Origin: Oscillospiraceae bacterium
Lineage (GTDB): Bacteria > Bacillota > Clostridia > Oscillospirales > QAMX01
Assembly (NCBI GenBank): GCA_015067705.1
Contig: SVLW01000004.1
Location: 1-64,000, forward strand
Direction of reading: 5' to 3'
Length of the DNA stretch: 64,000 nucleotides
The position numbers and the translations under genes are program-made. Under the pieces are notes generated by a model. The model had not been told where the DNA came from and did not search any database. It was given only the letters and a program-made list of their open reading frames with translations. Positions 45,251 to 53,451 of the stretch are shown piece after piece (the first letter of the stretch is position 1; every line of letters starts with the position of its first letter).

Positions 45251-45997
45251 CTAAATCTCCAAAATATCCGGTAATTCCGTCCTGAGAAGCGCGTATGGCA
45301 GAAAAATCGCCTCCACCCCCGCGGCCTCCGCGACCCGGCATTTCTCCCGCAGCGTATCGGCGTCGTCATATAAAAGAAAGCGCGTCAGGCCGTCCGTTCC
45401 CCGGCTGGTCTGATACCGGGCGCAGAGCTCTTTGGAATAATACTGCAGTCCCCCGGAGGCGAGCTCCGCGGCCAGTTCCTCCCGGGAGAGGGGCTGCCCC
45501 TCGTCCCACGCCGGCAGCACGAAGGACACCGCCATGGGCAAAAGCGCCAGCGCGATCCCCTCCGGATGCCGTGCCCGGGCCTCCTCCAGGTATAGCCGAT
45601 AGGATCCGCCGGTGACGGCACTCTCCAAAACCGGGATCCCGGCGCCCGCGCCCGGCGGCGTATAGAGCCGCCGTCCCGCCGCCTGCAGCGGCGCCTCCAG
45701 CGCCGCCGCCAGTGCCGCGGTTCCGCCCGCCGCCTCCCCGTCCAGATACACCCCCGCATATTCCCGCGCCGCGCATTCGGCCAAAATGGCCGCGGAGAGC
45801 CGCGCCGCGTCCCCCTCCGGGATGCGCCCCATGACGATCATCACGCCGCCCCGCACCTCACCGGAAAGCGCCGCCGCCCGGAGCAGGACCCCCTCCGGCG
45901 ACACCCGATAGGACATCCGCCCCAAAGGGATCCCCAGTCCCCGGCATTCCGCCGTTTCCGCCGCCGTCACCGCCAGAATCATTCCCTCCGCTTTCAT
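45251..45997 (-). CDS. Hypothetical protein, possible barrel fold
   Basis: About 248 residues, not recognised. It is alanine- and glycine-rich with alternating hydrophobic strands (GVMIVMGRIPEG, YAGVYLDGEA, IALALLPMAVSFVLPAW, RFLLYDDADTLREKC, GVEAIFLPYALL), which looks like a beta/alpha barrel, perhaps related to GH18-like or sporulation proteins. It has no signal peptide. The ATG at 45997 with AGAGGGAG upstream is preferred. It is divergent from yqeG, and GC content is very high. Confidence 0.6.
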   Translation of the reverse strand: MKAEGMILAVTAAETAECRGLGIPLGRMSYRVSPEGVLLRAAALSGEVRGGVMIVMGRIPEGDAARLSAAILAECAAREYAGVYLDGEAAGGTAALAAALEAPLQAAGRRLYTPPGAGAGIPVLESAVTGGSYRLYLEEARARHPEGIALALLPMAVSFVLPAWDEGQPLSREELAAELASGGLQYYSKELCARYQTSRGTDGLTRFLLYDDADTLREKCRVAEAAGVEAIFLPYALLRTELPDILEI

Positions 45998-46108
45998 GCG
46001 CTCCCTCTTTCCCTTTCGCACGGTTTGTGCTATAATAATGCCTAAGAATGCTTTGCTCCATCTCTATGCCGGGCGGCATCCAATGATGCATGGGAGGATT
46101 TTGGAAAA

Positions 46109-46600
46109 TTGGCACGAGGACTGAAGCCGGATTACCGCATGGACAGTGTGCGGGAGATCACGCCTACGCTTTTGCGGGAGATCGGCGCGCGCGCCGTACT
46201 CACCGATCTTGACAACACCATCGCCCTCCACGATGCGCCCCGGCCCACCGAGGAAGGCGCGGCATGGCTCCGCAGCCTGAAAGACGCCGGGATCCCCGTT
46301 TTTGTGGTGTCCAACAATCACTACGAGCGGGTGGCAAAGTTCTGCGAGCCCCTGGGCGTGGGCTTTATCCCGAAAAGCGGCAAGCCCTTTGGCCGCGGCA
46401 TCCCCCGGGCGCTGCGGGAACTGGGACTCCGCCGAAACGAAGTGGTACTGGTGGGTGACCAGCTCTTCACCGATGTGCTGGCGGCGTCATGGCACCGCGT
46501 CCCCTGTATCCTCACCCAGCCCATTGAACTGGAAACCAAGCCCTTTCTCCGCTTCAAGCGGGTATTGGAGCATTTAATCGATCCCAAACGGAGGTATTGA
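46109..46600 (+). CDS. YqeG family HAD-type phosphatase
   Basis: 163 residues. HAD motif I is LTDLDNTIALHD, motif II VVSNNH, the Lys is in PKSGKPFG, and motif III is GDQLFTDV. The start is a TTG at 46109: GGGAGGA lies 11 nt upstream and the family-conserved LKPD near the N-terminus is included only with this start. It is upstream of and 3 nt from the peptidase gene. An extended -10 TGCTATAAT is at 46029-46036. Confidence 0.92.
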   Translation: MARGLKPDYRMDSVREITPTLLREIGARAVLTDLDNTIALHDAPRPTEEGAAWLRSLKDAGIPVFVVSNNHYERVAKFCEPLGVGFIPKSGKPFGRGIPRALRELGLRRNEVVLVGDQLFTDVLAASWHRVPCILTQPIELETKPFLRFKRVLEHLIDPKRRY

Positions 46601-46603
46601 ACC

Positions 46604-47677
46604 ATGTTTGAAGAAAATCTGAAAGGTATCCTGTCCGCACTGAAGGACGCCCCCTATGGCGCCGTCCTGCTCACGTCTCCCCAGAACCGCTTCTATGTCA
46701 CCGGCTTCCATTCTTCCGCCGGTATCGCCCTGATCTCCAAAGATCGCGCCGTGTTCGCCACGGACTTCCGCTATTTTGAGGATGCAGGCGCCAAGATCCA
46801 GGGCTTTGAACTGGTGATGACGAAGTCCGGCCTCTCCTATACCGATATCATCAATCGGTTCTGTGCGGAAGAGGGCGTGACGGAGCTGGCCTTTGAGGCC
46901 GACGCCATGAGCTATGCGGGCTATCAGGCCTATTCTGCCAAGCTCACCGCAAAGCTTGTCCCCGAGGACGGTCTCATGGCCCGTCTGCGCCACATCAAGC
47001 ACGACTTCGAGCTGGAGCGCATCGAAAAGGCCCAGCGCATTGCAGAGGCCGCCTTTGACAAGATCCTCACCGCGATCCGGCCCGGCATCCGCGAGTGCGA
47101 CATCGCCGCAGAGCTTGACTATCAGATGCGCCTTTTCGGCGCCACCGCCAATTCCTTTGACACCATCGTGGTCTCCGGTGAGAACGGCTCTCTCTGCCAC
47201 GGCGTCCCCGGCGAGCGCGTGATCCAGAACGGCGACTTCATCACCATGGACTTCGGCGCCCTGTGGGGCGGCTATTGCTCCGACATGACCCGCACCGTGG
47301 CGGTTGGTCACGTCTCGGACGAACAGCGCAAGGTCTATGACACTGTTCTGCGCGCTCAGACCGAGTCCCTTGCCGCAGCGAAAGCCGGCATCATCGGCGC
47401 AGACCTCCACAAGGTGGCTGCCGATATCATCGAGGGCGCGGGATATGGCGAATACTTCGGCCACAGCCTGGGCCACAGCCTGGGCATCGACGTGCATGAC
47501 GGTCTCGGCGCCCAGCCCACCAATATGGAGCCCTTGCAGGAAGGCGTTGTGGTCACCATCGAGCCCGGTATCTACCTCCCCGGCAAGTTCGGCGTCCGCA
47601 TTGAGGACTTTGTGGTGCTGACCAAAGACGGCTGCCGCAACTTTATGAAGGCACCCAAGGAACTGATTATTCTCTGA
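46604..47677 (+). CDS. Xaa-Pro aminopeptidase (M24B)
   Basis: 357 residues. Creatinase-like N-domain, then the pita-bread fold with metal ligands in MDFGALWGGYCSDMTRT (Asp, Asp), GHSLGHSLGIDVHDG (His), IEPGIYLP (Glu) and VRIEDFVV (Glu). It cleaves N-terminal residues before proline from peptides. GGAGG overlaps the yqeG end; a two-gene operon. Confidence 0.95.
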   Translation: MFEENLKGILSALKDAPYGAVLLTSPQNRFYVTGFHSSAGIALISKDRAVFATDFRYFEDAGAKIQGFELVMTKSGLSYTDIINRFCAEEGVTELAFEADAMSYAGYQAYSAKLTAKLVPEDGLMARLRHIKHDFELERIEKAQRIAEAAFDKILTAIRPGIRECDIAAELDYQMRLFGATANSFDTIVVSGENGSLCHGVPGERVIQNGDFITMDFGALWGGYCSDMTRTVAVGHVSDEQRKVYDTVLRAQTESLAAAKAGIIGADLHKVAADIIEGAGYGEYFGHSLGHSLGIDVHDGLGAQPTNMEPLQEGVVVTIEPGIYLPGKFGVRIEDFVVLTKDGCRNFMKAPKELIIL

Positions 47678-47732
47678 GTTTCCCGGATACGCCCACTCAT
47701 TTGGAATATATCAGCAATCCAACCAAATCTTA

Positions 47733-47761
47733 TTGAGAACGCATCCGCCGTATGGTATATT
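47733..47761 (+). promoter_or_regulatory. Promoter of the beta-helix protein
   Basis: TTGAGA, 17 bp, TATATT. Confidence 0.8.
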
Positions 47762-47818
47762 TGGTACAAAGGAATATGGGAATCTGCCCATTTCCGTTCC
47801 AATATGCCATACGGCGGA
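47747..47818. promoter_or_regulatory. Long inverted repeat over the beta-helix promoter
   Basis: CCGCCGTATGGTATATTTGG (47747-47766) overlaps the -10. Its near-complement CCAATATGCCATACGGCGG (47800-47818) lies in the leader. Arms of about 19 bp are spaced by about 33 bp. It looks like paired operators, possibly allowing DNA looping. Confidence 0.7.
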
Positions 47819-47837
47819 ATTTTTTCAGGAGGGAATT

Positions 47838-49751
47838 ATGTCTTACGTAAACGATCAGTATTCCATTCTCCCCAACGGCAAACCCTTTGAATTCTGGGAT
47901 TGCGAGACGGAATTTACCAAAACCTACTATGTTTCCAAGGCTGCAAATGCATCCGACGAGAACCCCGGCACTGCCGAGGCCCCCTTTGCCACCATCTCCA
48001 AGGCCGCAGAGATCCTCGAGGCCGGTGAGCGCGTGGTCATCGGCGGCGGCGTGTACGACGAGTTCGTCCGCCCGGTGAACGGCGGTAACTGCCCCAAGTC
48101 TATGATCAGCTATGAGGCCGCCCCCGGCGAGCGCGTCATTCTCACCGGCGCCAAGGAATACAAGAACGGCTTCACCGACAAGTGCGAGTATAACACCATC
48201 GGTCTCGGCAGATATTATAACTACACCACTGAGTTCAACCCCGACGCCAAGTGCTATCAGGGCTATTTCAATCAGTGCGACTTTGACAAGATCAATCCCT
48301 TCGCCATGGTGAACTGCGCGTCCCAGCCCTTCGGCGGCTGTGAGTTCTGGTTTGAATACCTGCCCCGTGAAAAGGACTGGGCTCCCTTCTTAAAGCGCCG
48401 CGGCCTCATCATGGTGGACGGCGAGCCTCTGTGGCAGGTGAACTTCTCGAACCAGCTGTCCCAGGTTCCGGGCTCCTACTGGGTGGAGGACTCCGGCTAT
48501 AAGTTCATCATCCGCCTGAAGGACGACTCCGACCCCCGCGATCATGTGATCACTTATACCTGCCGCGACCAGCTCTTCTCCCCGATCAATTCTGACCTGG
48601 GCTATATCCGCGTCAAGGGTCTCGAGTTCGAGTTCGTGGGCAACGGCGTCCCCGGCTCCCAGAAGGGTGCACTCTCCACCCACTGCGGCCATCACTGGAT
48701 CCTTGAGGAAAACAAGGTGCGCTGGGCCAATGGTCTGGGTATCGACATCGGCAACGAGTCCCCCATGCGCTCCCGCGAGATCCAGCATGACACCCATATG
48801 ATCGTCCGCCGGAACCATGTCTCCAACTGCGGCGTCTGCGGCATTGCAGGTCTGGGCAGAAACCAGGGCATCCTGCTGGAGGGCAACGTGCTGGACGGCA
48901 ACTGCTGGCACGACATCGAATATAACTACGAATCCGGCGCCATCAAGGTGCACGGCGTCCATGACGGCCTGATCCGTTATAACGTCATCACCAACAATGG
49001 CTACGGCCCCGGCATCTGGACCGACTATGCAAACGCCAATGAGCGTATCTGCTATAACACCATCGTGAACTGCAAGAGCATGGTCATGGGTGCCATCTTC
49101 ATCGAGGCCACCGATATCCCCTGCCGAACCGACCATAATATCATCATTAACGGCGGCGCGGATCCCACGGGCTCCATCCCGCAGCGCACCTCCGGCGGCG
49201 GCCACGGCTTCTACCAGCACGACTCCGATAACCTCCTCACCGACAATAACATCATGCTGGGTCTCGACGGCGCTGGCGTGTTCTTAAACTGGGGCGACCC
49301 GGTGCGTATCACCAACGGTCACGGCCCGCTGGGCTATGGCCACAAGGTCATGCAGAACATCATCGCGGACTGCGGCCGCGGCTATGTCATGCCCACGGTC
49401 TATAACGAGGCCGACGGCAACATCATGGGCGCCGGCTCCTTCAGCGAGCAGTACTGCATCGGCGTGGAGCGCAATAACGAGATCCTGGAGCGTCTTGACA
49501 TGCGTTCCGCCCGCAGCTTCCACGGCTGGGACAAGACCGGCAAGATGTGCCAGATCGACTATGACACCTGCCTGGATTGCATGAAGCTCACCATGAAGTT
49601 CACCGTGGGCGACGAGTGCCTCGAGCAGGTCTATGACCTGACGCAGGAAGTGCGTCTGGACCTGACTCCCGTTCAGGAGTTCCTGGCCCAGCGCGACTGC
49701 TCCGCCTACGAAGCACACATCCGTGTCAGCAAGAAGTTCTTCAAGAAATAA
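47838..49751 (+). CDS. Right-handed parallel beta-helix protein, probable glycan-active enzyme
   Basis: 637 residues. The start region YYVSKAANASDENPGTAEAPF is the DUF1565-type cap seen before beta-helix CAZymes (for example GH141- and PL-like proteins). Successive coils follow from about 280 to 560 (ILEENKVRWANGLGIDI, MIVRRNHVSNCGVCGIAG, LIRYNVITNNGYGPGIW, RICYNTIVNC). It has no signal peptide, so it is cytosolic. GGAGGGAATT precedes the ATG. It is monocistronic with a strong terminator and its own dyad operator. Family assignment is inference. Confidence 0.8.
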   Translation: MSYVNDQYSILPNGKPFEFWDCETEFTKTYYVSKAANASDENPGTAEAPFATISKAAEILEAGERVVIGGGVYDEFVRPVNGGNCPKSMISYEAAPGERVILTGAKEYKNGFTDKCEYNTIGLGRYYNYTTEFNPDAKCYQGYFNQCDFDKINPFAMVNCASQPFGGCEFWFEYLPREKDWAPFLKRRGLIMVDGEPLWQVNFSNQLSQVPGSYWVEDSGYKFIIRLKDDSDPRDHVITYTCRDQLFSPINSDLGYIRVKGLEFEFVGNGVPGSQKGALSTHCGHHWILEENKVRWANGLGIDIGNESPMRSREIQHDTHMIVRRNHVSNCGVCGIAGLGRNQGILLEGNVLDGNCWHDIEYNYESGAIKVHGVHDGLIRYNVITNNGYGPGIWTDYANANERICYNTIVNCKSMVMGAIFIEATDIPCRTDHNIIINGGADPTGSIPQRTSGGGHGFYQHDSDNLLTDNNIMLGLDGAGVFLNWGDPVRITNGHGPLGYGHKVMQNIIADCGRGYVMPTVYNEADGNIMGAGSFSEQYCIGVERNNEILERLDMRSARSFHGWDKTGKMCQIDYDTCLDCMKLTMKFTVGDECLEQVYDLTQEVRLDLTPVQEFLAQRDCSAYEAHIRVSKKFFKK

Positions 49752-49766
49752 GCCGCAAGGCAGTAT

Positions 49767-49844
49767 AAAAGGCGAGGGGGTGCAAACCCCCTCGCCTTTT
49801 CTTTTTGACAGCAGAAAAGGGCGCTTCCGTATAAGCGCCCCAAC
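49767..49844 (-). ncRNA. Candidate short minus-strand transcript with two hairpins
   Basis: A minus-strand promoter (49851-49879) starts transcription near 49844. The first 26 nt form GGGCGCTT-n6-AAGCGCCC followed by TTTTC. A second hairpin (the beta-helix terminator read on the other strand) ends in TTTT at 49770-49767. The product would be about 40 or 80 nt. No ORF is present. Confidence 0.45.
49771..49806 (+). terminator. Terminator of the beta-helix gene
   Basis: GGCGAGGGGGT-GCAA-ACCCCCTCGCC then TTTTCTTTTT; it also has T4 on the other strand. Confidence 0.93.
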
Positions 49845-49850
49845 ATATTC

Positions 49851-49879
49851 AGTATACCAAATCCCGCCGCCCCAGTCAA
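49851..49879 (-). promoter_or_regulatory. Minus-strand promoter without a gene
   Basis: TTGACT, 17 bp, TATACT with TGG before the -10: a strong match, but only hairpins lie downstream. Confidence 0.7.
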
Positions 49880-49953
49880 GCATTTTTCGGCACATCGCCC
49901 TGTTTCTCCGTTATGCACAAGCGAAACTTATTCACTTTGTACAAAACTCCATC

Positions 49954-49982
49954 TTGTAATTCCCGGATTCTCATGGTACTAT
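49954..49982 (+). promoter_or_regulatory. Promoter of the candidate structured RNA
   Basis: TTGTAA, 17 bp, TACTAT with TGG before the -10. Confidence 0.7.
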
Positions 49983-50140
49983 ATAGACAAGGAAAGGGTG
50001 AGACCAATGAACAAGTAAAACCCTAAGGCTGATGTAAAAATTACAAAGCCGCAGACAAGGTCAGCGAAAACAAGCAGATTTTTTGGAAACAAAAAAGACG
50101 CTCATCGGTGGAACAAAACCGTTTTCGTAGGAAAGAGAAA

Positions 50141-50209
50141 ATGACCGGTCTGAACCCGCAGAAAGAGAGGTTAACCATGACACTGGACACTAAGAAAGCA
50201 GAGAAATAA
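50141..50209 (+). CDS. Possible 22-aa peptide inside the candidate RNA
   Basis: An ATG after AGGAAAGAGAAA, with an internal Met preceded by GAGAGGTTAACC. The product begins MTGLNPQKER and ends DTKKAEK, all hydrophilic. It could be a translated leader or coincidence. No gene follows that it could regulate. Confidence 0.25.
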   Translation: MTGLNPQKERLTMTLDTKKAEK

Positions 50210-50258
50210 CCCTTGACCGATGTGTAAAGAAACAATGGTCAAGGGTATTTCTTTTTTT
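50210..50258 (+). terminator. Terminator of the candidate RNA
   Basis: CCCTTGACC-n18-GGTCAAGGG then TATTTCTTTTTTT. Confidence 0.85.
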
Positions 50259-50321
50259 GTGCCCGTGATGAGAAGTATGGTAGAATCAATCAGAAGCTCG
50301 CCCGGAAGGGGAGCTTTTTTT
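50257..50321 (+). other. Promoter followed at once by a terminator hairpin
   Basis: TTGTGC, 18 bp, TAGAAT (extended -10 TGG), then AAGCTC-n10-GGAGCTT and T7 starting at about +1. No gene lies between. It may be a deletion remnant or a tiny RNA. Element E9 joins its T-tract. Confidence 0.5.
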
Positions 50322-50518
50322 AGTTGATAGTGGAGAGTTGACAGTGGACAGTGAAGGAGTCGGGCTGTGCCCGATAGGAATTAGCAGAGCCAAATTTGGT
50401 TTTGATCAGACTTTCTTGGCTCCCTCATCAGAGGGAGCCGGGGGTACACGGCGAATTTCAATCCTGTCGCCTCCGGCGACACCACAACTGTCCACTGTCA
50501 ACTTTCCACTGTCAATTC
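50322..50518. repeat. Modular repeat element E9
   Basis: 7-nt arms at both ends. Left GGAG + TCGGGC-TGT-GCCCGA, right GTCGCC-TCC-GGCGAC then the complement of GGTG. The middle holds a half B cassette (TTGGCTCCCTCATCAGAGGGAGCC, 50419-50442). Confidence 0.88.
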
Positions 50519-50521
50519 TAT

Positions 50522-50550
50522 TTGCTCTTCCCCGAATTTTATGCTATACT
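50522..50550 (+). promoter_or_regulatory. Promoter of the desulfurase-thiI-pncC-yifB operon
   Basis: TTGCTC, 17 bp, TATACT, right after element E9. Confidence 0.75.
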
Positions 50551-50601
50551 AAACTGTCAGAAACTACAGGGCTTTGCCCTTTACGGAACTAAGAGGGATT
50601 T

Positions 50602-51732
50602 ATGCATTATTTTGATCATTCCGCCACCACTGGGGTGTGTCCGGAGGCGGCGCTGAAGGCGGCGCAGATGATGAGCGAGTGCTACGGCAACGCCTCCAGT
50701 CTCCATGCCATGGGGCGGGCCGCAGCCCAGGAGCTTGCCGCGGCGCGTCATGCGGTGGCCGCAGCCATCGGGGCGCAGGACGACGAGATTCTCTTCACCT
50801 CCGGCGGCACCGAGAGCAATAACCAGGCCATCAAGTCCGCCCTGTTCGTGAATCGCCGGGTGGGCAAGCATATCATCACCACCGCCGTGGAGCATCCCGC
50901 GGTCTTGGAGCCCATTCGTGCCTTTGCATCAAACGGCTCTGAGGTGACTTACTTAAAGCCCGATCGGAACGGCGTGGTCTCGCCGGAGGCGCTGGACGCC
51001 GCCCTGCGGGACGATACCGCTCTCGTGTCCATCATGCTGGTGAATAACGAGACCGGCGCGGTGAATCCCATCGCCGCGATAAAGGAAGTGCTGGCCCGGC
51101 GGCAGAGCCGCGCCATCCTCCACACGGACGCGGTGCAGGGCCTCTTCAAGGTGCCCATCAACGTGCATTCCCTGGGCGTCGATCTTCTCACCATCAGCGC
51201 CCATAAGATCCATGCCCCCAAGGGCATCGGCGCCTTATATGTGAAAAAGGGATTCCGGGTGATCCCGGTCCAGCTGGGCGGCGGCCAGGAAAACGGCCTC
51301 CGCAGCGGCACGGAAAATATCCCCGCCATTGCCGGATTCGGCGTGGCCGCAAAGCTGGGCTTTGAAAATCTCTCCCGGCACGCGGCGGAGATCATCGCCC
51401 TGCGCGAACAGTTTGAGCAGGAGCTTGGTGCGAAAGTGCCGGATGCACGTCTCAACTTCCCGGGCGGCGTGCCGCACATTGCCTCCCTCTGTCTCCCCGG
51501 CTGCCGCAGCGAAGTGGTGCTGCGGATCTTAAGCGACGCCGGGGTGTATGTCTCCGCGGGTTCCGCCTGTGCCAAGGGTAAGCGCAGCCATGTGCTCACC
51601 GCCTGCGGCCTGCCCGCCCAGGACATCGATTGCACCGTGCGCATCAGTTTTTCCTACACCAACACCCCCGAGGACGTGACGGCCCTCACCGACGCACTCT
51701 CCGCCGCCTACGCCCGGTTCCATCGGAAATAA
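50602..51732 (+). CDS. Cysteine desulfurase (NifS/IscS family)
   Basis: 376 residues. The N-terminal YFDHSATTGV, PLP lysine in TISAHKIHAPKGIGALY, and the class I persulfide loop SAGSACAKGKRSHVL with its Cys are present. It liberates sulfur from cysteine; with ThiI directly downstream it most likely supplies sulfur for 4-thiouridine or thiamine. It is the first gene of a four-gene operon. AAGAGGGA precedes the ATG. Confidence 0.95.
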   Translation: MHYFDHSATTGVCPEAALKAAQMMSECYGNASSLHAMGRAAAQELAAARHAVAAAIGAQDDEILFTSGGTESNNQAIKSALFVNRRVGKHIITTAVEHPAVLEPIRAFASNGSEVTYLKPDRNGVVSPEALDAALRDDTALVSIMLVNNETGAVNPIAAIKEVLARRQSRAILHTDAVQGLFKVPINVHSLGVDLLTISAHKIHAPKGIGALYVKKGFRVIPVQLGGGQENGLRSGTENIPAIAGFGVAAKLGFENLSRHAAEIIALREQFEQELGAKVPDARLNFPGGVPHIASLCLPGCRSEVVLRILSDAGVYVSAGSACAKGKRSHVLTACGLPAQDIDCTVRISFSYTNTPEDVTALTDALSAAYARFHRK

Positions 51733-51755
51733 AAATTGCAAGCAAGGAGTCACCC

Positions 51756-52928
51756 ATGCAGGAAGTCATTTTATTAAAGCTGGGCGAGCTGGTCCTCAAG
51801 GGCCTGAACCGCCAGAAATTTGAGGAGCGCCTGAAGAACGAGCTGGCCTCCCGCCTGAAGGTCTGCGGCCCCTGCGCCGTGGAGTCCCGCCAGTCCACCA
51901 TTTATATCGTCCCCCAGGACGAATCCTTTGACATTGCCCGGGCAGAGGAGATCTGCAGCAAAGTCTTCGGCGTCGTGGCCCTGTGCCGTGCCGCGGTGTG
52001 CGAAAAGGACGTCCGCGCCATCGGCGAGACCGCTACCCGATATCTCCGGGACGAACTGCGTACCGCCCGCACCTTTAAGGTGGAGGGCAAGCGCAGCGAC
52101 AAGAAATTCCCCCTCACCTCTATCGAGACCGCCATTCAGGTGGCGGGCATCGTGGGCGAGGTCTATGACCATCTGGAAGCCGACATGAAGCACCCGGACG
52201 TCACCGTTCATGTGGAGGTGCGCGAAACCGCCGCTTATGTCCATTCCGCGCCCCGTCCCGGTGCAGGCGGTCTGCCCTGCGGCATCAACGGCCGCGCCAC
52301 CATCATGATCTCCGGCGGCATCGACAGCCCCGTGGCGGCCTGGCTCATGGCCCGCCGGGGTCTGGAGCTCCATGCCGTCCATTTCTTCAGCTATCCCTAC
52401 ACCTCCGACGAGGCCAAGGAAAAGGTGCTGACCCTGCTGAAAATCGTTGCCGAGTGGTCCGGCCCCATCCATCTCCATATCGCTCCCTTCACCGACATTC
52501 AGGAGGAGATCCGCGACAACTGCCCCGAGGAACTCTTCACCGTGATCATGCGCCGCTTCATGGTGCGCGTGGCCCAGCGCATTGCGGAGAATAACCGCTC
52601 CCGCGCCCTCATCACCGGCGAGAGCATGGGCCAGGTGGCCAGCCAGACCCTGGATGCTCTGGTCACCACCGACGATGTGGCCACCATGCCCATCTTCCGG
52701 CCCCTCATCGGCCTTGACAAGACCGATATCGTGCAGTTTGCCCGCCGCATCGGCACCTTTGAGACCTCCATTCTGCCCTATGAGGACTGCTGCACCGTGT
52801 TCACCCCCCGCCATCCCATTCTGAAGCCCACCGTGGAAATGCTCGAGAAGGCGGAGAGGAAGCTGAACGTGGCCGAGCTCACCGAGGCATCCGTCCGCGG
52901 CGCGGAGCACGTGCTCATTCGTCCGTAA
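51756..52928 (+). CDS. thiI: tRNA 4-thiouridine synthase
   Basis: 390 residues. N-terminal ferredoxin-like and THUMP domains (VEGKRSDKKFPLTSIE), then PP-loop MISGGIDSPVAAWLMARRG at about 185. It lacks the C-terminal rhodanese domain found in E. coli, as usual in Firmicutes, so the upstream desulfurase would donate sulfur directly. AAGGAGT precedes the ATG. Confidence 0.95.
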   Translation: MQEVILLKLGELVLKGLNRQKFEERLKNELASRLKVCGPCAVESRQSTIYIVPQDESFDIARAEEICSKVFGVVALCRAAVCEKDVRAIGETATRYLRDELRTARTFKVEGKRSDKKFPLTSIETAIQVAGIVGEVYDHLEADMKHPDVTVHVEVRETAAYVHSAPRPGAGGLPCGINGRATIMISGGIDSPVAAWLMARRGLELHAVHFFSYPYTSDEAKEKVLTLLKIVAEWSGPIHLHIAPFTDIQEEIRDNCPEELFTVIMRRFMVRVAQRIAENNRSRALITGESMGQVASQTLDALVTTDDVATMPIFRPLIGLDKTDIVQFARRIGTFETSILPYEDCCTVFTPRHPILKPTVEMLEKAERKLNVAELTEASVRGAEHVLIRP

Positions 52929-52941
52929 AGGGAGGCGCACC

Positions 52942-53418
52942 ATGGAAGAAGCAAGACTGCTCGTTGAAAAACTCATCCGCCTTCATTGCACCATCTCCTT
53001 TGCGGAGTCCTGCACCGGCGGCCTTCTTACGAAGCTCATCACCGATGTTCCCGGTGCGTCCGCGGTCTTAAAAGGCGGCGTCTGCGCCTATGCAAACGAG
53101 ATCAAGCACGGTGTCCTCTCCGTGACCCAGCATAATCTGGACACCTACGGCGCCGTCAGCCGTCCCGTGGCTCTCGAAATGGCCCGGGGCGTGAAGGCTC
53201 TCATGCATACCGACATCGGCGTGGGCACCACCGGCATCGCCGGCCCAGCCTCCGACGACACGAAAAAGCCCGTGGGCCTGGTGTATCTGGGCGTGGCGCT
53301 CCCCGGCGGCCGCTATGTGTCAAGAGAGCTGCACCTCTCGGGCAGCCGGGACGAAATCCGTGAGGAAACCGCCCGCCGGGCGTTGGCGTTAGTGCTTGAA
53401 ATGACCGATCATCTCTAA
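52942..53418 (+). CDS. pncC: CinA C-terminal domain protein, nicotinamide-nucleotide amidase
   Basis: 158 residues; only the amidase domain is present. FAESCTGGLLTKLIT (catalytic Ser region) and GTTGIAGPASDDTKKPVGLV are family motifs. It hydrolyses NMN to NaMN for NAD recycling. GGGAGG precedes the ATG; 13 nt after thiI. Confidence 0.93.
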   Translation: MEEARLLVEKLIRLHCTISFAESCTGGLLTKLITDVPGASAVLKGGVCAYANEIKHGVLSVTQHNLDTYGAVSRPVALEMARGVKALMHTDIGVGTTGIAGPASDDTKKPVGLVYLGVALPGGRYVSRELHLSGSRDEIREETARRALALVLEMTDHL

Positions 53419-53451
53419 TCACTCCCAAAATCGGGTAAGGAGGGGAACTAC

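Larger units (their letters stand above)
49989..50258 (+). ncRNA. Candidate structured non-coding RNA (about 270 nt)
   Basis: It is A-rich and roughly 40% GC in a 60% GC neighbourhood, with its own promoter and terminator. Hairpins seen: AGGGT/ACCCT (49995-50024), GGCT-GTAA/TTAC-AGCC (50027-50050), TTTTTTG-GAAA-CAAAAAA with a GNRA loop (50079-50096) enclosed by AGCG/CGCT (50063-50102), CGGT/ACCG (50106-50121), TTTTC/GAAAA (50122-50141) and a terminator at 50210-50258. It also contains micro-ORFs (MNK at 50006; a 22-codon frame at 50141-50209). I cannot name its class; a raiA-like orphan RNA is one idea. Confidence 0.6.

Noticed and set aside
50041-50235. Minus-strand hydrophobic 64-codon frame
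   Set aside because: No ribosome site, and it lies antisense to the structured A-rich unit. The hydrophobicity follows from the T-rich complement.
49989-50258. Antibiotic-resistance leader (erm/tet type)
   Set aside because: Micro-ORFs and hairpins are suggestive, but no resistance gene follows; the next gene is a cysteine desulfurase with its own promoter beyond a terminator.
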